Source: Solirubrobacter pauli
GTDB lineage: Bacteria; Actinomycetota; Thermoleophilia; Solirubrobacterales; Solirubrobacteraceae
Reading direction: 5' to 3'
Assembly: GCF_003633755.1 (NCBI RefSeq)
Contig: NZ_RBIL01000002.1
Coordinates: 1,116,001 to 1,180,000 of the forward strand
DNA length: 64,000 nt
Below the pieces are notes generated by a model. That model searched no databases. It saw only the letters and a list, made by a program, of their open reading frames with translations, and was not told where the DNA came from. Position 1 is the stretch's first letter. Every line of letters starts with the position of its first letter. Both the position numbers and the translations under genes were made by a program. Shown piece after piece: positions 16,917 to 24,752 of the stretch.

Positions 16917-17827
16917 GTGTGGAAGGACGGGACGGTCTTCACGCCCCACGCCTGCCCCTTCGCCCGCTCGGCCTCGGTCCAGACGACCACCGGCTCGTCG
17001 GGCGCGTAGACGAAGCGCCCGCCGGTGGTGACCTCGACGCGGTTGCCGCCCGGCTCGATCCCGTAGAGGAAGAAGCCCTGCGCGATCGCGTGCTTGGACG
17101 GCGCCGCCTCGATCTCGATGCCCGCGTCGACCCAGATGTCCGCGGCGCGCAGGCACTCCTCGCGCGTGTCGACCCACAGCGCGACGTGGTGCAGCCGCCC
17201 GGACGCGCCGTACGCGTCCCGCGTGTAGATCAGCTCGTGGGCGGCGATCGTCGCGCTCATCCACGCGCCCGCCTCGGACCCGTCGTCGAGCTCGATGCGC
17301 TCGTAGAGCCGGTAGCCGAGCGTGTCGACGCAGAAGTCGCGGTTGGCGCGCACGTCGGCGGCGAGGAGGTTCACGTGGTCGAGGCGCTTGATCGCGCACC
17401 CTCGGCCCGTGAACCGCCCGGGGACGTTCTTGTGCGCGGGCGCGAGGTGCGGCGGGGCCGCGTAGCGCTCGCACTCGAAGTAGAGCTCGAACACGTGGCC
17501 GTCGGGATCGGTGAAGCGGTATGCGTCGCCCCGGCCCAGGTCCCCGTCGGTCCAGCCGAGGCCGAGGCCGGCCGCCTCGATCGCGGCCACGCGCCGCGCC
17601 AGCGCCTCCGGGCTCCACGCACGCAGGCCCAGCACGCCCATCCCGCTGGTCGCGCGCGCGGTGAGCTTGACCGACCAGCGCTGGTAGTCGCCCCAGCCGC
17701 GCAGATAGGTAGACGGACCGGCCTGCTCGACGACGTCCATCCCGAGGATGTCGACGAAGAACGCGAGGCTCGCGTCGAAGCGCGGCGTGAAGACCTCGAC
17801 GGGACCGAGGTGCGCGAGCTCAGACAC
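16892..17827 (-). CDS. type I extradiol ring-cleavage dioxygenase (catechol 2,3-dioxygenase family)
   Basis: 311 residues, two VOC modules. The iron ligands line up with H151 in RLDHVNLLAADV, H213/H214 in RLHHVALWVD and E265 in GGNRVEVTTGG; the active-site end SFHTYGTPP is also kept. The enzyme opens a catechol-type ring next to the hydroxyls using Fe(II) and O2. It is last in an operon with hydratase- and aldolase-like genes that act on carboxylated products, so a carboxylated di- or trihydroxybenzene such as gallate is possible (inference). GTG start overlaps the previous stop by eight bases. Confidence 0.85.
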   Translation of the reverse strand: MSELAHLGPVEVFTPRFDASLAFFVDILGMDVVEQAGPSTYLRGWGDYQRWSVKLTARATSGMGVLGLRAWSPEALARRVAAIEAAGLGLGWTDGDLGRGDAYRFTDPDGHVFELYFECERYAAPPHLAPAHKNVPGRFTGRGCAIKRLDHVNLLAADVRANRDFCVDTLGYRLYERIELDDGSEAGAWMSATIAAHELIYTRDAYGASGRLHHVALWVDTREECLRAADIWVDAGIEIEAAPSKHAIAQGFFLYGIEPGGNRVEVTTGGRFVYAPDEPVVVWTEAERAKGQAWGVKTVPSFHTYGTPPVE

Positions 17828-18425
17828 GGGCGTCCAGCCCGTCGAGGTGCCAGGACAGCGCGCCCGCCTCCAGCTGCGCGCGCTTGACCCGCTCCTTCTC
17901 CTCGCGCTCGAGCGACGCGGCCAGCACCGCCTCGGCCCGCGCAGCCGCCACGACGGTGGCGCCGTCCGCGTCGAGCACGACCAGGTCGCCCGGGTGGATC
18001 GCGGCGCCGCCGACCACGACCGGGACGTCCAGCTCGCCGACCACGTCCTTCGCGGCACCCCGGGAGCGGATCCAGCGCGCCCACACCGGGACGGCCATCT
18101 CCGCGAGCTCCTCGGCGTCACGCACGGCGGCGTCGACCAGCACCGCGACCGCGCCGCGTGCGATCGCCTGCGTGAGCAGCAGGTCGCCGAGCAGCGCGAC
18201 CGGCCGCGGCTCGGGCATCGTCAGCACGAGCACCTCGCCCGGCTGCAGCCGCGTCATCGCCGCGTGGACCATCAGGTTGTCGTCCTGCCCGCAGCGCACC
18301 GTGCGCGCCGGACCGCACGCGCGCGAGTGGGGGACGAGCTGCTTGAGCTCGACGTCCACCAGCCCGCGACGCCCCGACGCCTCGTACACGGTCGCGGCCC
18401 CGAGCCGCGCCAGCTCCCGCTTCAT
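17820..18425 (-). CDS. RraA/LigK-like aldolase (4-carboxy-4-hydroxy-2-oxoadipate aldolase type)
   Basis: 201 residues. Family marks are the substrate/metal loop LLGDLLLTQAIARGAVAVLVD followed by AAVRDAEEL, where the Arg-Asp pair binds substrate and the divalent metal, and WARWIRSRGAAKD. Class II pyruvate aldolases of this fold split 4-carboxy-4-hydroxy-2-oxoadipate into pyruvate and oxaloacetate; RraA proteins share the fold but lack the pathway. Context with a GalB-like hydratase upstream and a ring-cleavage enzyme downstream favours the aldolase. It overlaps both neighbours (ATGA upstream, 8 bases downstream). Confidence 0.78.
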   Translation of the reverse strand: MKRELARLGAATVYEASGRRGLVDVELKQLVPHSRACGPARTVRCGQDDNLMVHAAMTRLQPGEVLVLTMPEPRPVALLGDLLLTQAIARGAVAVLVDAAVRDAEELAEMAVPVWARWIRSRGAAKDVVGELDVPVVVGGAAIHPGDLVVLDADGATVVAAARAEAVLAASLEREEKERVKRAQLEAGALSWHLDGLDARV

Positions 18426-19135
18426 AGCTCCTCCACGACCTCGGGCAGCACCCGCATGAACGACTCGGCGTAGCGCACCTCGGCCCGGCCGGACGCCCGC
18501 CGCGCGTGGTTGCCCCGCTGCTCGCCCCGCTGCGCGTAGTAGGTCTGCAGGTACCGCTGCGCCTGCATCTCGCCCATCGCCGCCACCTTGCGCTCCCACA
18601 CCGAGGTGATGTCCACGTGCACCGTCGGGGTGAACGCGCACAGCTCGGGCTGATGCGGCTCGAACAGGAACAGCTGCGGCGGCTTGATCGTCCCGAACGC
18701 GCTCGGCACGCCGGCGCCCGCGGCGAGTGACCGCGCGCGGTCGACGGCCGCGTGGGCGACGGGATGGTCCGGGTTGAACGGGTCGACCGACGTGTGGGTG
18801 ATCAGCACGTCGGGCGCGAACGCGCGGATCGCCTCCGCGATCGCCAGCAGCCGGTCGCCGTCGACCTGCAGCGGGTAGTCGCCGAAGTCTAGGCAGCGGA
18901 AGCTCGCGCCGAGGTGCTCCGCGGCCGCCGCCGCCTCGCCGTGCCGCACCCGCTTGACCTGCTCGACGGTCTGGCCCTCCTGCTTCCACAGCTCGCCGGA
19001 CTCCCCGCGCTCGCCGTAGGAGAGCGCGATCACCTCGGCCGTGCCGCCGAGCGCGACCGCCTTGGCCACGGCCCCGCCGGCGCGCCAGACGAAGTCCGCC
19101 GCGTGCGCGCCGATCACCTGGACGCGCTTAGGCAC
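18422..19135 (-). CDS. PIG-L family, GalB-like 4-oxalomesaconate hydratase
   Basis: 237 residues from GTG, with a strong GAGGAGG seven bases upstream. The usual PIG-L zinc motif HPDD is AHAADFVWRAGG here, the form I associate with GalB of Pseudomonas putida; ALSYGERGESGELW, LDFGDYPL, THTSVDPFNPDHPVAH and FEPHQPELCAFTP also agree. GalB adds water to 4-oxalomesaconate, giving the substrate of the aldolase encoded next. Zinc ligands H11 and D14 and the later DHP-x-AH are in place. It overlaps the upstream gene by eight bases. Confidence 0.78.
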   Translation of the reverse strand: MPKRVQVIGAHAADFVWRAGGAVAKAVALGGTAEVIALSYGERGESGELWKQEGQTVEQVKRVRHGEAAAAAEHLGASFRCLDFGDYPLQVDGDRLLAIAEAIRAFAPDVLITHTSVDPFNPDHPVAHAAVDRARSLAAGAGVPSAFGTIKPPQLFLFEPHQPELCAFTPTVHVDITSVWERKVAAMGEMQAQRYLQTYYAQRGEQRGNHARRASGRAEVRYAESFMRVLPEVVEEL

Positions 19136-20075
19136 CCGCGAGCCTCCTCGTGTTCTCCACGGCCATGATCCGGACCTCCTCCTCGCTGAAGCCGGCTGCG
19201 AGGTGGCGGTCGGCCAGCAGGGCCAGGCCGTCCTCGACCGGCGGGTTGAACACCTGTCCGAGGTCGCTGCCCCAGACCGTGTGCCGCGCGCCGACCGCGC
19301 GCGTGGCGGCGAACAGCTCGTCCCACGTGCACTTGCCGGTGTACGGCGTGGTGAGCGCGCGCTGCAACAGCGCACCGCGCTCCGCCAAGGCCACCTGGTC
19401 GGCGGGGCTCAGCTTGTGCGACGGGAACTCGGGGTTGGTCACGACGATCGTCTCGACGCCCGCCGCGACCGCGGCGTCGACCACCGCGAACACCTCGGCG
19501 CGCGCGAGGTGCCCCGTGGCGAGCACCAGCCGCCGCCGGGCGACGATCTCGAGCACCCGCAGCAGCTCGGGCAACGGCGCGCCGGCGTCGTCGAGCACCG
19601 GCACCGTCCCGGGCACCGCGCCCGCGGCGCGCAGCTCACGCTCGAACGCCACCCACACCGGGACGTTGCCGCTCGCCCGCTCGACCTCGGCGAACTCGCC
19701 GAGCGCGCTGACCGTCGGCAGCCAGACGATCCGCGCGCCCTGCCGCGCGGCCACCTCCACCGCGGTCGCGTTCAAACCCCCGACTGCGTGGTTGAGCACG
19801 ATCGACCCGACCGCGAGCGCCCGTCCGACCGCGGCGTTGACCACGGCCGCGCGCTCCGCCGTCGCCGTGTAGTGCGACGTCAGCGCGAAGCCGGCCAGCC
19901 CGAGCTCCGCGTGGCGCCGCGCGAGCTCGAGGTCGGTGATCCGCCGCGGGGCGAAGTCCGGCGCGGCGTGCACGTAGGGGTCGAACCCGCCGCGCACGAG
20001 CTCCCGCGCGCGAGCGGACGGGACGGGGTGCTCGGGCACGCAGCAGATCCTGACGATCTCTTCGCGTTCGCGCAC
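19128..20075 (-). CDS. DUF6282-type amidohydrolase-like protein
   Basis: About 315 residues. The amidohydrolase-like pattern FDPYVHAAPDFAPRR, GLAGFALTSHY, IVLNHAVGGLNATAVE, ARIVWLPTVSA, LVLATGHLARAEV and VVTNPEFPSHKLSP suggests a TIM-barrel metal hydrolase; I place it in DUF6282. First gene of the aromatic operon, it could take the isomerase, decarboxylase or lactonase step the other three do not cover. Start uncertain: GTG at 20075 or GTG at 20039, the latter just before PEHPVPSARARELV. Its TAA overlaps the next GTG. Confidence 0.65.
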   Translation of the reverse strand: MREREEIVRICCVPEHPVPSARARELVRGGFDPYVHAAPDFAPRRITDLELARRHAELGLAGFALTSHYTATAERAAVVNAAVGRALAVGSIVLNHAVGGLNATAVEVAARQGARIVWLPTVSALGEFAEVERASGNVPVWVAFERELRAAGAVPGTVPVLDDAGAPLPELLRVLEIVARRRLVLATGHLARAEVFAVVDAAVAAGVETIVVTNPEFPSHKLSPADQVALAERGALLQRALTTPYTGKCTWDELFAATRAVGARHTVWGSDLGQVFNPPVEDGLALLADRHLAAGFSEEEVRIMAVENTRRLAGA

Positions 20076-20099
20076 GCACGCAAAGTCGTGGCGTCGGGT

Positions 20100-20116
20100 G
20101 GTTTCGTCGCGCAACC
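20100..20116. promoter_or_regulatory. GGTTnCG/CGnAACC dyad ahead of aromatic operon
   Basis: An imperfect palindrome, GGTTTCG then CGCAACC with three bases between, lies 24 bases upstream of the operon start and 71 bases upstream of the divergent EamA start. It is a candidate operator for either gene; the nearby Lrp regulator is one possible binder. Confidence 0.3.
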
Positions 20117-20187
20117 TTCTTGTGTCTGCGCGCGAGATTGTTCGGTCCCGCTTGAGACGGCCGCGGCGCTGCGTCAGTTGTCGGGGC

Positions 20188-21099
20188 GTGCTGAGCCGAA
20201 GCGCCCTTGTCCTGCTGGCTGCCGTAGCCCTCCTACGCGGCAGCTCGTACCTGCCCACGCAGGTGGCCCGCGAGGGGTTCACCCCGGCGTCCCTCATCGC
20301 CGTGGAGATCCTGCTGACCGTGCTGGTGGCCTGGGTGTATGCGGCGGCGCGGGGCCAATTGCGCCAGGCGCTGCGAGTGATCGCAGCGCGCCCCGCGCCG
20401 TCGCTCGTGCTCGCCGCGACCCTGACCGCCGTGCCGCTCACGCTCGTGGCGCTGGCGATCACCGACGTCTCCACCGGGATGGCGGCGATCCTCGTCGCGC
20501 CTGCGCCGATCTTCGGCCTCGCCTTCGGCGTGCTGGCCGGGGAGCGGCTGCCGTGGAGCGCCGTGGTCGGCGCGCTCGTGGGCTTCGCGGGCGTGGTCGT
20601 CGCCACCGGTGGCGGCAGCGCCGGAAGCCTGGTGGCGGTGCTCGCCCTGCTCGGCGCGTCCGCGTGCTACGCGCTCGGGGCCCGCTCGATCCGCATCTGG
20701 TTCGCCGACGTGCGCCCCGAGGCGGTCGCGCTCGCGGCGTCGCTGCCGGCCCTTCCGGTCGGCGTGGTGCTGGCGTTCGCGGACCTCCCGGACGCGGTGC
20801 CGTCTGCCGGGCCGATCGCGTCGCTCGCCGTGCTCGGCACGCTCAACATCGGGCTCGGACTGGTGCTGTGGTGCGCGCTGGTCCGCAGCGCGGGCGCGGA
20901 GACCGCGCTGCTCGTGACCTACGCGAACCCGCCCGTGGCGATGCTGCTGGCCGCGCTCGTGGCCGGCGAGGCGCTGACGCTGCGGGAGCTGCTCGGGCTC
21001 GTCGTAGTCTTCGCGGGCATCGCCATGACCACGCAAGCCCTTCGCCTGCCCGCGCTCCGCAGCCGCCTCACGTGGACGACGTCGACGAGCGAATCGTAA
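20188..21099 (+). CDS. EamA/DMT family transporter
   Basis: 303 residues, about ten hydrophobic helices in two EamA repeats. Typical motifs are LRGSSYLPTQVAREGFTP at the first helix, PAPIFGLAFGVLAGERLPW near the end of repeat one and TYANPPVAMLLAALVAGEAL in repeat two. DMT exporters move amino acids or small metabolites out of the cell. GTG at 20188 puts the first helix at the N-terminus; upstream residues are arginine-rich and unlikely. The Lrp gene overlaps its last 28 bases, so Lrp probably controls this exporter. Confidence 0.85.
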   Translation: MLSRSALVLLAAVALLRGSSYLPTQVAREGFTPASLIAVEILLTVLVAWVYAAARGQLRQALRVIAARPAPSLVLAATLTAVPLTLVALAITDVSTGMAAILVAPAPIFGLAFGVLAGERLPWSAVVGALVGFAGVVVATGGGSAGSLVAVLALLGASACYALGARSIRIWFADVRPEAVALAASLPALPVGVVLAFADLPDAVPSAGPIASLAVLGTLNIGLGLVLWCALVRSAGAETALLVTYANPPVAMLLAALVAGEALTLRELLGLVVVFAGIAMTTQALRLPALRSRLTWTTSTSES

Positions 21100-21500
21100 G
21101 CCTCCTGCGGGAGGACGGCCGCCGCTCCTACGCGGCGATCGGCCGCGAGGTCGGGCTGTCCACGGCAGCCGTCAAGCGGCGCGTCGAGCGGCTGGAGGCG
21201 ATCGGCGTCATCCAGGGCTACACCGCGATGGTCGACCGCGGCAAGCTCGGCCAGGAGCTGCAGGCCTTCATCGACCTGCGCTTCGCCGGCACCGCCCGGA
21301 TGGAGGACATCTGGAAGGCCGCCGACGACGTCACGCCGGTGGTCGCCGCCTACTCGGTCGCGGGTGACCTCGACGCGGTCCTGCACGTGCGCGTGCGCGA
21401 CATGGCGCACCTGCAGGAGGTGCTCGCGCACCTGCGCAACAAGCCCGAGGTGACGGGCACGCGGACGCGCATCATCCTCGAGGCGCGCAACCACGAGTAG
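21072..21500 (+). CDS. Lrp/AsnC family transcriptional regulator
   Basis: 142 residues from GTG (VDDVDERIVSLLREDGRRSY). HTH: AAIGREVGLSTAAVKRRVERLEAIGVI; then the ligand-binding RAM domain (ELQAFIDLRF, VVAAYSVAGDLDAVLHV, VLAHLRNKPEVTGTRTRI). Lrp proteins sense amino acids or aromatic acids and form octamers. The start lies within the end of the EamA gene, so the pair is co-translated. It could also act on the aromatic operon on the other side of the exporter; that is inference. Confidence 0.9.
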   Translation: MDDVDERIVSLLREDGRRSYAAIGREVGLSTAAVKRRVERLEAIGVIQGYTAMVDRGKLGQELQAFIDLRFAGTARMEDIWKAADDVTPVVAAYSVAGDLDAVLHVRVRDMAHLQEVLAHLRNKPEVTGTRTRIILEARNHE

Positions 21501-21531
21501 CGCGCCGGGAGCTTGGCTAAGGTCGCGCGAG

Positions 21532-22491
21532 ATGCGCACGCTGCCTCCCAACCTGTTCGGCATCCCCTTCGGCCTGGCCGGCCTGGCCGCCGCGTGGCAC
21601 TACGCGGGTGTGCGTGACCTCGCCCCGACCGCGGTCGGCGACGCGCTGGCGCTCCTGGGCGCCGTGGCCTGGGCGACGATCACGGTGGCCTATGCGCGCT
21701 CGCTGCGTCGCCCTGCCGCGCTGGCCGAGGACCTGCGGCACCCGATCGCAGGGCCGTTCCTGTCGCTCGTGCTGATCGCGCCCCTCGTGCTGGTCGTCAC
21801 CGGCGTCGTCCCGCACGCGCCCGATCTCGGCCGGGCGCTGGTCGACGTGCTGGCCGTCGCCATCGTGGTGCTCGGCGGCTGGTACACGGGCCAGTGGATC
21901 TACGCGCCGATCCAGCCCGCCCAGCTGCATCCCGGCTACTTCCTGCCGACCGTCGCGGGAGGCCTGCTGGCGGCCGCGGGCGCGGCGTCCGTCGGTCAGC
22001 AGCGCTTCGCCGAGGTCCTGCTGGGGTACGGCCTGATCTGCTGGCTCATCCTCGGCTCGATCATCCTGGGCCGGCTGCTCGTGGGTCCGCCACTGCCGAC
22101 GCCGCTGCTCCCGACGCTCGCGATCGAGGTCGCGCCCGCGGCGGTCGCGACCCAGGCCTACCTGGCCGTGCGCGGCGAGGCGATCGACCCGCTCGTCGCC
22201 GTCTTCGCCGGATACGGCCTGCTGATGGTGCTGGCGCAGGTGCGCCTGCTGCCGGTGTTCGGGCGCCTCGGGTTCGCGCCGTCGTTCTGGGCGTTCACGT
22301 TCTCCTGGGCCGCGGTCGTGACCGCCGGGCTGCACTGGCTCGCGATCCTCGAGCCGGCGGGGTGGCGGGCGTGGTCGTACGTCCTGCTCGGCGCGGTGAC
22401 GCTGCTGATCGGGGCCATCGCGTGGCGGACGGCGGTCGCGGCGGCTCGCGGCCAGCTGTTGCCGGCGCCCGCGCCGCCGGTCGCGGCCTAA
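21532..22491 (+). CDS. SLAC1/TehA-like (TDT) family channel or transporter
   Basis: 319 residues with about ten hydrophobic helices. PPNLFGIPFGLAGLAAAWHY at the start and LHPGYFLPTVAGGLLAAAGA in the middle are the TDT/SLAC1 hallmarks, as are FWAFTFSWAAVVTAGLHWL near the end. Members include bacterial TehA (anion channel, tellurite resistance), malate exporters and sulfite exporters. The substrate cannot be told from sequence. It lies 31 bases after the Lrp gene and is convergent with the HD-GYP gene. Confidence 0.8.
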   Translation: MRTLPPNLFGIPFGLAGLAAAWHYAGVRDLAPTAVGDALALLGAVAWATITVAYARSLRRPAALAEDLRHPIAGPFLSLVLIAPLVLVVTGVVPHAPDLGRALVDVLAVAIVVLGGWYTGQWIYAPIQPAQLHPGYFLPTVAGGLLAAAGAASVGQQRFAEVLLGYGLICWLILGSIILGRLLVGPPLPTPLLPTLAIEVAPAAVATQAYLAVRGEAIDPLVAVFAGYGLLMVLAQVRLLPVFGRLGFAPSFWAFTFSWAAVVTAGLHWLAILEPAGWRAWSYVLLGAVTLLIGAIAWRTAVAAARGQLLPAPAPPVAA

Positions 22492-22496
22492 GCCCG

Positions 22497-23552
22497 TCAG
22501 GGGAAGATGCGCAGGAACGCGTCGACCACCTGGGGGTCGAAGTGCGTGCCGCGCAGGCGGGCGATCTCGGCTCGGGCGTTCTCGTGCGTCCACGCGCGCT
22601 TGTACGGCCGCTCGGACGTGAGCGCGTCGTAGACGTCGGCGAGCGCGACGATCCGGCCGGCCTCCGGGATGGCGGTGCCGGCGGTGCCGTGCGGGTAGCC
22701 GGTGCCGTTCCACCACTCGTGGTGGGTGCGGGCGATCTCGCGGCCCATCTGGAGGACGTCGGAGTGGGTGCCGGAGAGGATCGCGGCGCCGGCCTCGGCG
22801 TGCGCCTTGACCTGCTCGAACTCCTCGGCGGTCAGCTTCGCGGGCTTGAGGAGGACCGCGTCCGGGACGGCGAGCTTGCCGATGTCGTGCAGCGGCGCGG
22901 CGAGCCGGAGCAGCTCGACGCGGTCGCTCGTCCAGCCGAGCTCGGTGGCCAGCTGGGCGGCGAGGTTGGCGACGCGCTCGGTGTGCTCGTGGGTCGCGCC
23001 GTCGCGGTACTCGGCGGCGCGGGCCAGGCACTGCAGGGTCTCGGTGCGCGCGGCGTCGAGCTGCTCGTAGACCTGGACGTTCTCGATCGCGACCGCGGTG
23101 GAGTCGGCGAGCGCCTGCAGCAGCTCGAGCTCGTCGGGGCTCGGCTGGCGCTGCTGGCCCCAGTAGTTGCCGATCGCGCCGACCGGGTCGAGCTTGCGGA
23201 TCGGCACCATCGCGAGGCTCTTGACGAAGGTCGGCCGGTACGCGGCGTGCGGGATCCGGTCGTCGACGTAGATGTCCTCGATCGCGACCGAGCGCCGGTT
23301 GTTCATCGCCCAGCCGGAGATGCACTGGCCGAGCGGGAACCGCTGGCCCTTCCACAGCGGCTCGATCGCGTCCTCGTCCGCGTAGAAGCACTTGTCGCCG
23401 TCGCGCAGGACGAACGTCGCGCCGTCGGCACCCGTGAGCCGACGCGCGCCGCTGCGCACGATGGACTGGATCTCGTCGAGAGAGCGGGCCAGCGAGAGCC
23501 GCTGGACAAGACCGATGAGCTCGAGGGCCGGGTCCGGGGCGATGGTGTGCAT
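22497..23552 (-). CDS. GAF-HD-GYP c-di-GMP phosphodiesterase
   Basis: 351 residues from ATG (GTG at 23576 would add eight). Residues about 8-165 are a GAF sensor (GATFVLRDGDKCFY, GQCISGWAMNNRRSV, SLAMVPI). The HD-GYP domain follows: HEHTERVANLAAQLA, HDIGKLAVPD (222-231), HHEWWNGTGYPHG with GYP at 285-287, and ALADVYDALTSERPYK. All metal ligands and the GYP signature are present, so hydrolysis of c-di-GMP is expected. The GAF ligand is unknown. Confidence 0.9.
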   Translation of the reverse strand: MHTIAPDPALELIGLVQRLSLARSLDEIQSIVRSGARRLTGADGATFVLRDGDKCFYADEDAIEPLWKGQRFPLGQCISGWAMNNRRSVAIEDIYVDDRIPHAAYRPTFVKSLAMVPIRKLDPVGAIGNYWGQQRQPSPDELELLQALADSTAVAIENVQVYEQLDAARTETLQCLARAAEYRDGATHEHTERVANLAAQLATELGWTSDRVELLRLAAPLHDIGKLAVPDAVLLKPAKLTAEEFEQVKAHAEAGAAILSGTHSDVLQMGREIARTHHEWWNGTGYPHGTAGTAIPEAGRIVALADVYDALTSERPYKRAWTHENARAEIARLRGTHFDPQVVDAFLRIFP

Positions 23553-23637
23553 GCGGGGCGCAGTATCGGCCGTCACATCTCAGACCTTGAGCGGGTCCGG
23601 CGAGAATGGTCCTCGCGCTGACGAAACCGGACGGATC

Positions 23638-23658
23638 GAACCGTTTTCGGAAAGGTTC
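23638..23658. promoter_or_regulatory. AT-rich GAACC/GGTTC dyad
   Basis: GAACC and GGTTC flank an AT-rich centre (GTTTTCGGAAA), unusually AT-rich for this window. It lies 86 bases upstream of the HD-GYP ATG and 20 bases beyond the YdjM-like stop on the same strand, so it may be an operator or a weak terminator. Confidence 0.3.
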
Positions 23659-23677
23659 TGTGCAGTTTTGGCGCGGT

Positions 23678-24232
23678 TCAGCCCGCCAACAGCAGCGTCA
23701 CTGCGACCGTGCCGCCCGTGAGCGCGGCGGCGACCGCGAGCTCCCGCAGGCTTCCGGTCGGGATCCGCGCGGGGCGGGGGAGGAGGTGGCGCCGCCGCTT
23801 GGAGAGCGGCGCCAGCAGCGGGACGCCGCCCGGCGTGCAGGCGTCGGCCGCGACGTGGGCGAGGTAGCCGATCAAGATCCCGGCCGCGACCTCGTGCGCC
23901 AGCGCCGGCACCACCGTCGACGCGAGCGCGAACGCCGCGGCGGTGACCGCGGCGGTGGCGAGCAGCGAGTGGGTCAGCCCACGATGGCCGAGCAGGATCA
24001 GCGCCCGCAGCGGCAACCGCGCGAGCCGGCCCACGATGCGCAGCGGCCAGGCGCGCCGCTCCAGGCGGCGGGCGCGGTAGATCCGGCTCCCCGCACGGTC
24101 CGCGTCCGGCAGCAAGGAGCCGAGCCAGGCGCCTGCGACGAGCACGGCCGCGCTCGTCGCGGTGGCGTCGAGCGCGGTGGCGGTGACGACGGCGAGCCCG
24201 ACGCCGGCGATCTGATGGGTGGTCGCGCGCAG
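23678..24232 (-). CDS. YdjM-like metal-dependent membrane hydrolase family protein
   Basis: About 184 residues. RATTHQIAGVGLAVV at the N-terminus, GAWLGSLLPDADRAGSRIYR, HRGLTHSLLATAAV and GYLAHVAADACTPGGVPLLAP are the His/Asp signatures of the YdjM (LexA-regulated, DUF457) family, set between hydrophobic helices. No ATG, GTG or TTG lies in frame near the expected start; CTG at 24232, just before RATTHQ, is the best guess, and the only ordinary start is far upstream inside the opposite gene. A non-standard start or a sequence error is possible. Confidence 0.65.
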   Translation of the reverse strand: MRATTHQIAGVGLAVVTATALDATATSAAVLVAGAWLGSLLPDADRAGSRIYRARRLERRAWPLRIVGRLARLPLRALILLGHRGLTHSLLATAAVTAAAFALASTVVPALAHEVAAGILIGYLAHVAADACTPGGVPLLAPLSKRRRHLLPRPARIPTGSLRELAVAAALTGGTVAVTLLLAG

Positions 24233-24289
24233 GACGATGACCCTACGAGCGCGGTCGGCGGGAACGCGCGTGGCAAGCTGAGCGCCCGC

Positions 24290-24592
24290 ATGGCCGGCCT
24301 GATCGAGCTCAGCGACGACGCCATCTGGTACAGCGCCGCCGGCCCGTACCGCGCGGTGCTGCGGGGGGCCGAGGCGTACCTCGACGATCCCGAGGGCTGC
24401 GAGGCGCTCGAGCGAGCGCTCGTCGAGAGCCGGCTGATCCACCCGTCGGAGCCACTGCTGCGTGCGCTCGATCGCTCCGTCGTGCGGCTGCTGGCCGAGC
24501 TGATCAACGCGGACGAGCGCGACGACGGACGGCTCGACCACTACGCCGAGCTCCGCTCCATGGTGCGCGCGGAGCTCGCGCGGCGGTCCTGA
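24290..24592 (+). CDS. hypothetical protein (100 aa)
   Basis: 100 residues, acidic and helical: MAGLIELSDDAIWYSAAGPY opens it, GAEAYLDDPEGCEALERALV and LLRALDRSVVRLLAELINAD follow. I do not recognise a family. It is divergent from the YdjM-like gene and is followed by a structured non-coding stretch. ATG at 24290 is preceded by GGCAAGCTGAGC, a poor ribosome binding site. Confidence 0.55.
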   Translation: MAGLIELSDDAIWYSAAGPYRAVLRGAEAYLDDPEGCEALERALVESRLIHPSEPLLRALDRSVVRLLAELINADERDDGRLDHYAELRSMVRAELARRS

Positions 24593-24600
24593 AGCACGAA

Positions 24601-24726
24601 ACGTCGCCCGTAAGGCCCCGTACGGTGACGCACGGGCCAAACCGCTTCAGGGACCACCGACCCGCTAGAAGGCTGACGGTGAGGGGCCGAATCGGTCGCC
24701 CGGGCGCTCGTCAGGTTTCAAGCGCC
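24601..24726 (+). promoter_or_regulatory. structured leader region upstream of glycosyltransferases
   Basis: This stretch in the 160-base gap holds several potential helices: GGCCCCGT with ACGGGCC (one bulge), CACCG with CGGTG, and GGCGCT (24703-24708) with AGCGCC (24721-24726) just ahead of the GGAG site. The segment ACGCACGGGCCAAACC is reminiscent of the 5' part of c-di-GMP-I riboswitches, but the other conserved segments are not recognisable. A cis-regulatory RNA is possible. Confidence 0.3.
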
Positions 24727-24752
24727 GAAGAACACGGAGATGACCGCGAGCG

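Noticed and set aside
24609-24700. c-di-GMP-I riboswitch as a firm call
   Set aside because: Only the ACGCAC-GG-CAAACC-like segment agrees. The GNRA tetraloop and the GACGCAAAGCC-like segment are missing, so it is reported only as a structured leader.
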